Below, one piece after another: positions 58,113 to 64,000 of a stretch of DNA of 64,000 nucleotides (its first letter is position 1; each line of letters starts with the position of its first letter). The DNA is from Gemmiger formicilis. Lineage in GTDB: Bacteria; Bacillota; Clostridia; Oscillospirales; Ruminococcaceae. The stretch covers positions 62,001 through 126,000 of the forward strand of contig NZ_JANGCG010000001.1 of NCBI RefSeq assembly GCF_024462815.1. Direction: 5' to 3'. The notes under the pieces were generated by a model. That model made no database searches. It had not been told where the DNA came from and saw nothing but the letters and a program-made list of their open reading frames with translations. The position numbers were made by a program, and so were the translations under genes.

Positions 58113-59417
58113 ATGAGAATCAATCGTTCAAATTCCGAACAGCCCGCGGCACCGCAGGCGCCGCAGCCTGCACCCCGCCGCGAGGCCCCGCAGCAGGAGC
58201 CGCCGCGCCCCAAAAAAGAAAAGCCGAAAAAGAAACCGAAGCAGGAAGAATATGACGAGTATGAGGACGATGAGGAGGATGAGGAGCCCAAGCGCCGCTT
58301 CCCGGTGGGCTGCCTGATTGTCATTATCCTGCTGGCACTGGTCGGCTTCGGCGGGTACAAGGTCTCCCAGTTCTATGCAGAGCTGGACGGTCAGGGCACG
58401 CTGGGCACCGTCCAGACCATCACCGTGCCGGAGGGATCCTCCGTGGCCAGCATTGCCACCCAACTCAAGGATGCGGGTGTCATCAAGTATGACTGGCTGT
58501 TCAAGCAGTATGTCAAGTACAGCGGCAAGGCGGACGCCATCCAGTACGGCGATTTTGAGGTTCAGTCTGGTATGGCCTACAATGACATTATCAAGGCACT
58601 GTCCGTTGTGACCCGCCGCCCCACCGTAAACGTCACCATCCCCGAGGGCACCACCGCCGTGGGAGTGGCGCAGATTTTTGTGGACGCGGGCCTTGTGGAC
58701 GATGTGGACACCTTCCTTGGCTGTGCCAACGGCACCGATGGCTCGGACTTCAGCCAGTATGATTTCTGGAACGCCATCCCCGACAATGACCGTCTGATGA
58801 AGTGCGAGGGCTACCTCTTCCCGGACACCTACAACCTCTACGCGGATGAGGATGTCTATTATTATGTAGACCAGCTCTACAACGAGTTTGCCAACAAGAC
58901 GGCAGGTCTGGCCGATACGATTGCCGAGAAGGGCACCTCTCTGGACGATGTGGTCAAGCTGGCCAGCTTCATTCAGGAGGAGGCCGGTCTCGAGAGCGAG
59001 GACGCCAAGGTCAGCGCCTGCTTCCACAACCGTCTGGAATCCAGTGACCCGCTTTGGGCGGAGCACAAGCTGGAATCCAACGCCAGCAGCTATATTATGC
59101 GGGACAGCGAGAATAACTACCTCTGGAACTCCCCGACAGCTGAATACTTCGGCTGGCCGGAGGCTGGTGCTATCCCGGACGATGTGCTGGCGCTGTATGA
59201 CACCTACGCCATCAGCGGCCTGCCTGCCGGTCCCATCTCCAACCCGGGCTATGCCGCCATCGAGGCTGCGCTGAACCCTGACCAGGAGTATATCAACGAG
59301 GGTTACTACTTCTTCGTCACGGGCCACCCCGATACCGACGTGGCCGGGCAGTATTTCTACGCCAAGACCGCAGACGAGCATTACCAGAACTGTGTCAAGG
59401 CGGGCTGGGCTCCGTAA
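58113..59417 (+). CDS. mltG: Endolytic murein transglycosylase MltG
   Basis: 434 residues. A disordered, Pro/Lys/Glu-rich cytoplasmic N-terminus (1-66) precedes one membrane helix (68-90) and a LysM-like plus YceG domain. GYLFPDTYNLY (near 230) and the catalytic glutamate in ASFIQEEAGLESED (near 290) are conserved, as is GLPAGPISNPGYAAIEAALNP. It cleaves nascent glycan strands and helps set their length. Confidence 0.95.
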   Translation: MRINRSNSEQPAAPQAPQPAPRREAPQQEPPRPKKEKPKKKPKQEEYDEYEDDEEDEEPKRRFPVGCLIVIILLALVGFGGYKVSQFYAELDGQGTLGTVQTITVPEGSSVASIATQLKDAGVIKYDWLFKQYVKYSGKADAIQYGDFEVQSGMAYNDIIKALSVVTRRPTVNVTIPEGTTAVGVAQIFVDAGLVDDVDTFLGCANGTDGSDFSQYDFWNAIPDNDRLMKCEGYLFPDTYNLYADEDVYYYVDQLYNEFANKTAGLADTIAEKGTSLDDVVKLASFIQEEAGLESEDAKVSACFHNRLESSDPLWAEHKLESNASSYIMRDSENNYLWNSPTAEYFGWPEAGAIPDDVLALYDTYAISGLPAGPISNPGYAAIEAALNPDQEYINEGYYFFVTGHPDTDVAGQYFYAKTADEHYQNCVKAGWAP

Positions 59418-59455
59418 TCTCTTGCCCTCTCTGTAAGAAGGCGGTTTATCAACAC

Positions 59456-59491
59456 AGCAGCGCCCGGCGCGAACCGGGCGCTTTTTACGCA
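59456..59491 (+). terminator. mltG terminator
   Basis: AGCGCCCGG pairs with CCGGGCGCT around CGCGAA, followed by TTTT. Confidence 0.85.
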
Positions 59492-59508
59492 AAAACGGAG
59501 GAACAATT

Positions 59509-60738
59509 ATGCTGCAACAGCCGGAACTGCTGGCCCCTGCGGGCAGCCTGGAAACACTGAAATATGCTGTTATGTACGGCGCGGACGCAGTCTACTGCGC
59601 CCTGCCGGAGTTTGGTATGCGCGCCGCCCCGGTCAACCTGACGGTCGGCGAGCTGCGGGAGGGTTGCATCTTTGCCCATGCCCGCGGCAAAAAGGTCTAT
59701 CTGACGCTGAACACCCTGCCCACGAATGAGGAGCTGGCCAAGCTGCCCCAGTACATTCAGGATGCCGCCGAGGCGGGCGTGGATGCCTTTATCATTGCCG
59801 ATCTGGGCGTGCTGGCGCTGGCCAAGAAGTACGCCCCGCAGGTGGAGCGCCATGTCTCCACGCAGGCGGGCATTACCAACTACGAGGCCGCAAAGGTCTG
59901 CTATGAGCTGGGCGCAAAGCGTGTTGTGCTGGCGCGTGAGCTGCCCTTGACCGAGATTGCCCAGATACGCGACAACTGCCCCGAGGATCTGGAGCTGGAA
60001 GCATTCGTGCACGGTGCTATGTGTATGAGCGTTTCCGGCCGCTGCCTGCTGTCCAGCTATATGGCGGGCCGCAGTGGCAACCGCGGCGAATGTGCCCAGC
60101 CCTGCCGCTGGAAGTACAGCCTTGTGGAGGAGCACCGCCCCGGTCAGTATATGGAGATAGGGGAGAGCGCGGACAACGGCAGCTATATCCTCAACGCCAA
60201 TGACCTGTGTACAGCGCCGTTCATTGACCTGATTTGCAAGGCGGGTGTGGACTCGCTGAAAATTGAGGGCCGCGCCAAGACCTTCTACTATGTGGCCTCG
60301 GTGGTCAGCGCCTACCGCCGCGCATTGGACGCCTTCCTTGTAGACCCCTTCAATGATAACTTTGAGCTGCCCGATGATGTGATTGAAGAGCTCAACCGCA
60401 CCAGCCACCGCCACTATTCGCCTGGCTTCTACTTCGGCAAGGAGCAGGCCCAGCAGACGCCCAGCCACACCTATGTGCGGGATTGGGATTTCATCGGCAC
60501 GGTGGACGGCTGGGCGGACGGCGTGGCCCACTGCACCCAGCGTGGTAAATTCAGCGTGGGGGACAGCATCGAGATTCTGCAGCCGGACGGGACTGTGGTC
60601 AAGCTGACGCCGGAATGGATTGAAAACGCAGACGGTGAGCGCGTGGATGCCACCCCGCACCCGATGATGCAGTACACCATCCCCTGTGAAACGCCCCTTG
60701 CCCCCTACAGCCTGATGCGGATGCAGAAAAATAATTAA
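59509..60738 (+). CDS. Peptidase U32 family protein (RlhA/YhbU-like)
   Basis: 409 residues, start after CGGAGGAAC. QPELLAPAGSLETLKYAV opens the TIM-barrel; the U32 signature EAFVHGAMCMSVSGRCLLSS with RSGNRGECAQPCRWKY (near 165-205) supplies the four cysteines of the Fe-S site. Several members are now linked to tRNA or rRNA hydroxylation rather than proteolysis. The exact target is not determined. Confidence 0.92.
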   Translation: MLQQPELLAPAGSLETLKYAVMYGADAVYCALPEFGMRAAPVNLTVGELREGCIFAHARGKKVYLTLNTLPTNEELAKLPQYIQDAAEAGVDAFIIADLGVLALAKKYAPQVERHVSTQAGITNYEAAKVCYELGAKRVVLARELPLTEIAQIRDNCPEDLELEAFVHGAMCMSVSGRCLLSSYMAGRSGNRGECAQPCRWKYSLVEEHRPGQYMEIGESADNGSYILNANDLCTAPFIDLICKAGVDSLKIEGRAKTFYYVASVVSAYRRALDAFLVDPFNDNFELPDDVIEELNRTSHRHYSPGFYFGKEQAQQTPSHTYVRDWDFIGTVDGWADGVAHCTQRGKFSVGDSIEILQPDGTVVKLTPEWIENADGERVDATPHPMMQYTIPCETPLAPYSLMRMQKNN

Positions 60739-60756
60739 AAAATTCTGCAAAAACGC

Positions 60757-60785
60757 TTGACTTTTCTTCACTCATCCCTTATAAT
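60757..60785 (+). promoter_or_regulatory. Promoter for tRNA-Asp/Thr/Trp cluster
   Basis: TTGACT (60757-60762) and TATAAT (60780-60785), 17 nt apart, 55 nt before tRNA-Asp. Confidence 0.8.
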
Positions 60786-60840
60786 TATTCCTGCGCTGGT
60801 CGTGAGGCACACACCGCCAAGCACAGCGCAGGCTGGGTAT

Positions 60841-60917
60841 GGCCCGGTAGTTCAGTTGGTTAGAACGCTAGCCTGTCACGCTAGAGGTCGTCAGTTCGAG
60901 CCTGATTCGGGTCGCCA
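60841..60917 (+). tRNA. tRNA-Asp (anticodon GTC)
   Basis: 77 nt with encoded CCA. The acceptor pair GGCCCGG/TCGGGTC contains two G-T wobbles; the anticodon loop CTGTCAC gives GTC; the T-arm is AGTTCGAGCCT. Confidence 0.95.
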
Positions 60918-60920
60918 TAT

Positions 60921-60996
<76 letters not shown>

Positions 60997-61042
60997 GCGC
61001 TGATGCCCACAGTGCAAGATATGCATTGTGGGCATTTATTAT

Positions 61043-61118
61043 AGGGGCATAGCTCAGTTGGTAGAGCAGCGGTCTCCAAAACCGCGTGCCGAGGGTTCGA
61101 ATCCTTCTACCCCTGCCA
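61043..61118 (+). tRNA. tRNA-Trp (anticodon CCA)
   Basis: 76 nt with encoded CCA. Acceptor AGGGGCA/TACCCCT with one C-A mismatch, anticodon loop CTCCAAA (CCA), T-arm GGTTCGAATCC. Confidence 0.94.
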
Positions 61119-61119
61119 A

Positions 61120-61161
61120 AAAAGCCAGATGGTTTCTTTATGAAACCATCTGGCTTTTTTT
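61120..61161 (+). terminator. Terminator of the tRNA cluster
   Basis: A perfect 13-bp stem GCCAGATGGTTTC (61124-61136) with its complement (61142-61154), 5-nt loop, followed by seven T residues. Confidence 0.95.
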
Positions 61162-61228
61162 GTTGAAATGAACAGAACAATCTGATACAATCAATTTAAC
61201 AAATCGAAATTTATGGAGGTAAAATAAA

Positions 61229-61777
61229 ATGATGAAACTTGATAATTTTATTGGTATGATGACGGGACATTTTGATAACAAAGAGCAGTTTAATATGATG
61301 CAGGCAACAGGAAAAATATATCCTTATGCTAAGCATGTAAATACAGTCTGCAATGACAAAATAAATAATATTCCTCAAGATTTCAATGGAAAATTTGTTG
61401 TTGAAGAAAGTTACTATGAGACCAATGGTAACCGTCATGCATCACCGCACCTTTTCCTTATTACAGAAAATGAAGATGGAATTTTACTTTCCTCCTATGA
61501 GATTCCGGAAGGAGAAGACAAAAATACATTCTCATATGATTCTATGAAAAATGTTGATTATAGTGAACTGAAAAAATCTAAAAAGTTTACTCCGGCACTT
61601 TATCATGAAAATGATGGCATCTGGGAGGGAGGCAGCACAAGTCAGTTTTCACCAGTAATGACATTTAAGCTTTGGGAAAAGTTTTCTGATAGTTGTTTGG
61701 AAGTATCTGAAATTATAGAAGTTAACGGAAAGCGGACTTTTGGATACGATGATCCCATTATTTACAAACGTGTATAA
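61229..61777 (+). CDS. Low-GC hypothetical protein
   Basis: 182 residues, start after GGAGGT. Soluble, with conserved-looking blocks such as NFIGMMTGHFDNKEQF, FVVEESYYETNGNRHASPHLFL and GIWEGGSTSQFSP. The pattern of extended strands with conserved aromatic and polar residues could suggest a lipocalin-like barrel, but I do not recognise the family. It is far more AT-rich than its neighbours and sits directly downstream of a tRNA cluster, so recent acquisition is likely. Confidence 0.65.
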   Translation: MMKLDNFIGMMTGHFDNKEQFNMMQATGKIYPYAKHVNTVCNDKINNIPQDFNGKFVVEESYYETNGNRHASPHLFLITENEDGILLSSYEIPEGEDKNTFSYDSMKNVDYSELKKSKKFTPALYHENDGIWEGGSTSQFSPVMTFKLWEKFSDSCLEVSEIIEVNGKRTFGYDDPIIYKRV

Positions 61778-61958
61778 ATAAGTGATGAACATGGTGACCA
61801 CTTCCAGTTTATAGAACAAATTCGTATAGGTCCGCTTCCACCGCTACGGTTTCATTTTTGAGTGAAATTATTTGAAGCCATAACAGTATTATCAACTGAT
61901 GCCAAAAGCCGCTTATCTCGTTTGAGGTAAGCGGCTTTTGATTGTTTCTGTTCCGTGG
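61778..61958. other. Intergenic region without a gene
   Basis: Between the low-GC gene and the YolD-like gene. AAGCCGCTTA (61909-61918) and TAAGCGGCTT (61928-61937) form a 10-bp inverted repeat followed by TT, a probable terminator for one or both convergent genes. Confidence 0.6.
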
Positions 61959-62357
61959 TCACACCAGCTCCAGCGCCAGTATGTCCGGCACGGGGATAGT
62001 GGTGCCGTCCGTGAAAACCAGCTTGTTTTCATCGGTCAGCTTTTTGGCCTTGCCTACTGCAGTGCAGTAGGTGCCACCCTCCTTGAAGGCATCCGCCACA
62101 AAGTAGGTCACAGTGACCTGCGGCTGGGTCTTTATGGTGTCACGCAGCGTTTGCAGCCTTGCATCCAGCGCGGCCTGCTCATACTCGTCCAGCGTAATGC
62201 GACGGTCGGTCAGGCGGGCCGTTTCCTGCAAAGTGGCTTCCAGTCCTGTCAGCGCCGCAAAGGGCGAAAACTGCGCGGCGCGGTCCCCGCGGGGCATCTG
62301 CGGATGGCGCGCAGAGACGTGATGCGGCAAGCCGATAATATCATCATAGCGGCCCAT
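61959..62357 (-). CDS. YolD-like protein
   Basis: 132 residues. AAQFSPFAALTGLEATLQET near the N-terminus and the C-terminal VTVTYFVADAFKEGGTY fit the YolD-like family. Members often accompany Y-family polymerases of the UvrX type. The start codon overlaps the polymerase stop (TAATG), so the two are coupled. Confidence 0.82.
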   Translation of the reverse strand: MGRYDDIIGLPHHVSARHPQMPRGDRAAQFSPFAALTGLEATLQETARLTDRRITLDEYEQAALDARLQTLRDTIKTQPQVTVTYFVADAFKEGGTYCTAVGKAKKLTDENKLVFTDGTTIPVPDILALELV

Positions 62358-63880
62358 TATGCGTTGTGCCCTCCAATCTGCGCGTTGCGCTGCTGGGTGG
62401 TTGCGCCGTCCTGCAAATCCATTCCTTTTAAAATGGCATTCTTGCCGAATTTCTTGCGGATGGCCAGCAGCGCCTCCTGCCGCTTACGCTCCCGTTCCAG
62501 TTCCTTTTCCTCGGCAGCCTTCTGCGTCTGTGCGGCCGCGGAGATGGAAAAGAAGTCCATCTGCTCATAGGATTCCCTCTCCTTGGCGGCGTCCTCACTC
62601 AGGATATTGCAGGCCGTCAGGTTCAGCCACTTGGCAATCAGATTTTTGTCCATAATGCGCTCATACAGCTGGGTCACGGCCTCCAGAATCAGCCGCGAGG
62701 AGGAGGCGTAGTGCGCAAGGTTGGCCGTGCCGTGGGCCGCCTTGGGCACCCTGCGGCCATAGCGGTCAACGGTAATCGGGCCGTGGTAGCCCGCCCGCCG
62801 CACAGGGTCCGTTAGGTTCTCAATGTCATAACCGATGGTCAGCACCAGCTGCTTTGTCATCATGCCCTTTTCCAACAAATCCATGGCAAGCTGGTCGGCC
62901 ATTTCCCGCACAATCAGGCGCGTCTGCGCGTAGTCCGTGCCGCAGTGCAGCACCTGCCCGCTGCCGATGCTGGTGGTTTCCGGCTTGTAGACCTTGATGT
63001 CCTGCATGGTGCAGGGCTCCCAGCCCCACGCGTGGTCGATGAGCAGCTCGGCATTGACGCCAAACAGGTTGTAGAGCAGCTCCTCATTGTAAAAGTCTGT
63101 TGCCCCGCCCAGAGAGCACCGGGCAATGTCTCCCATCGTGTACAGACCGTGTGCCTCCAGCTTTTTGGCGTAGCCGTGGCCCACCCGCCAGAAATCCGTC
63201 AGCGGGCGGTGCTCCCACAGGTTGCGGCGGTAGCTCTGCTCATCCAGCCGGGCCATCCGTACGCCGTTTGCGTCCGGCGGGACGTGCTTGGCTTGAATAT
63301 CCATAGCCACCTTGGCCAGATACAGGTTGCTGCCGATGCCCGCCGTGGCTGTGATGCCGGTGGTCTGCAAAATTTCAGAAATCAGCTTGCGGGCAAGCTC
63401 CTCCGCCGTCAGGTTATACAGCGGCAGATAGGCCGTGGCGTCGATAAAGACCTCGTCGATGGAATAACTGTGGATATCCTCAGGCGCGATGTATTGGAGG
63501 TATACCGCGTAAATCCGTGCACTTTCCGCCATATAGCGGGCCATATGCGGCGGGGCGATGATATAGTCCAGCTCCCAGTCCGGGTGGGCGGCCAGCTCGG
63601 GGGCGTTGCTGGATTTGCCGGTGAACTGCCGCCCCGGTGCCTTGGTGCGCCGCCATGCGTTGACCTCACGCACCTTCTGCACTACCTCAAACAGACGGGC
63701 GCGGCCCGGTATGCCGTGCGCCTTGAGGGACGGCGAGACGGCCAGACAGATGGTTTTCTCAGTGCGGGAAACATCCGCCACGACAAGATTGGTTGTCAGC
63801 GGGTCCAGCCCGCGGGCCACACACTCCACCGATGCGTAAAAGGATTTCAGGTCAATCGCAAGATACGTTCTGTCCGGCAT
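62357..63880 (-). CDS. Y-family DNA polymerase (UvrX/ImpB-MucB-SamB type)
   Basis: 507 residues starting MPDRTYLAIDLKSFYASVECVARG, where the Asp-Leu-Lys-Ser-Phe-Tyr-Ala-Ser-Val-Glu block is the first catalytic motif. SIDEVFIDATAYL (near 145) carries the second acidic pair, and TATAGIGSNLYLAKVAMDIQAK the third. The ATG follows AAGGAGG. It is an error-prone translesion polymerase, expected to be induced by DNA damage. The last 60 residues are basic and coiled. Confidence 0.92.
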   Translation of the reverse strand: MPDRTYLAIDLKSFYASVECVARGLDPLTTNLVVADVSRTEKTICLAVSPSLKAHGIPGRARLFEVVQKVREVNAWRRTKAPGRQFTGKSSNAPELAAHPDWELDYIIAPPHMARYMAESARIYAVYLQYIAPEDIHSYSIDEVFIDATAYLPLYNLTAEELARKLISEILQTTGITATAGIGSNLYLAKVAMDIQAKHVPPDANGVRMARLDEQSYRRNLWEHRPLTDFWRVGHGYAKKLEAHGLYTMGDIARCSLGGATDFYNEELLYNLFGVNAELLIDHAWGWEPCTMQDIKVYKPETTSIGSGQVLHCGTDYAQTRLIVREMADQLAMDLLEKGMMTKQLVLTIGYDIENLTDPVRRAGYHGPITVDRYGRRVPKAAHGTANLAHYASSSRLILEAVTQLYERIMDKNLIAKWLNLTACNILSEDAAKERESYEQMDFFSISAAAQTQKAAEEKELERERKRQEALLAIRKKFGKNAILKGMDLQDGATTQQRNAQIGGHNA

Positions 63881-63905
63881 TTCGTTGCCTCCTTCCCTCA
63901 AAGCT

Positions 63906-63956
63906 TATACAACAGTTGGTTGTATACAGTATACTGCGTGCCGGGTGAAATGTCAA
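63906..63956 (-). promoter_or_regulatory. Y-polymerase promoter with palindromic operator
   Basis: On the minus strand TTGACA (63951-63956) and TATACT (63928-63933) are 17 nt apart. Just downstream, TATACAAC (63906-63913) and GTTGTATA (63919-63926) form a perfect 8-bp inverted repeat with a 5-nt centre. A repressor bound there would block initiation. The sequence differs from the usual Bacillus-type LexA box (CGAAC-N4-GTTCG). Confidence 0.75.
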
Positions 63957-64000
63957 CCTGCCGCCCCATACACAAAAAACGCCGCCCCGGGGCTGTGCAG
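63957..64000. other. End of window, unassigned
   Basis: 44 nt upstream of the polymerase promoter. ACAAAAAACGCCGCCCCGGGGC could be the start of a terminator for a gene beyond the window. Nothing more can be said. Confidence 0.3.

Noticed and set aside
63906..63926. LexA/SOS box of the Bacillus type
   Set aside because: Arms are TATACAAC/GTTGTATA and lack GAAC/GTTC, so only an unidentified operator is claimed.

Overview
The window looks like the chromosome of a Gram-positive, endospore-lineage gut anaerobe of the Clostridia, most likely Oscillospiraceae/Ruminococcaceae. The basis is a GC-rich core carrying spoIVB next to spo0A, ECF vitamin transporters, T-box-free tRNAs with encoded CCA, RFN and SAM-I riboswitches, a CIRCE-controlled htpG, coaX/coaBC and thyX/tmk. 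The genus is an inference. No rRNA, CRISPR array or chromosomal origin was seen.

Core, left part (1-24.9 kb): the end of a two-subunit class I fumarase and a class D-like sortase; tRNA-Leu; spoIVB-spo0A with two 0A boxes; tRNA-Phe and tRNA-Gly; a complete ECF transporter (S, double ATPase, T); htpG; a C_GCAxxG_C_C protein, an esterase and a cysteine-cluster protein; a DnaJ/DUF5685/zinc-ribbon operon; a low-GC Mrr-like restriction gene; an RlmD-type rRNA methyltransferase; an AraC regulator divergent from galactokinase; coaX divergent from coaBC; asparagine synthetase; and guaA.

Genomic island (about 24.9-42.93 kb): a lower-GC block sits in the 3' end of guaA. It is bounded by exact 18-bp direct repeats that overlap the last codons and stop of guaA. 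It appears to be at least three tandem accreted elements. The first is a mobilisable element with XRE repressor, excisionase, tyrosine integrase, MobC-like protein, RepA-like ATPase, MobV relaxase, TnpV and cargo. The second is a collapsed copy of the same element, about 0.7 kb long. The third is a small element with XRE, excisionase, a truncated integrase, TnpV, MarR and a MATE pump. The cargo of the first element includes a YhcG-type nuclease, a chimeric transposase/RepA ORF, an array of hairpins that may be an oriT, and the most interesting locus: an HTH gene, a single-chain nuclease-methyltransferase, an overlapping HEPN-like TIGR02391 protein, a DndB/DGQHR-like protein, a truncated nucleotide-sensor-like gene and an Mrr-like endonuclease with an N-terminal domain shared with the solitary gene at 14.4 kb. 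This resembles a DNA-modification plus RNase defence cassette that I cannot match to a named system.

Core, right part (43-64 kb): a P1-family peptidase, a GCS2 glutamate-cysteine ligase and a DinB-fold protein; a convergent MscS channel; RFN-controlled ribU; SAM-I-controlled metK; recD2 overlapping an MreB-like gene; pcrA, thyX, tmk, a GNAT-like gene and mltG; a U32 peptidase; tRNA-Asp, -Thr and -Trp; a low-GC orphan gene; and a Y-family polymerase/YolD operon with its own palindromic operator.

Limits: all product names come from reading motifs by eye. No similarity search, folding or profile comparison was run.
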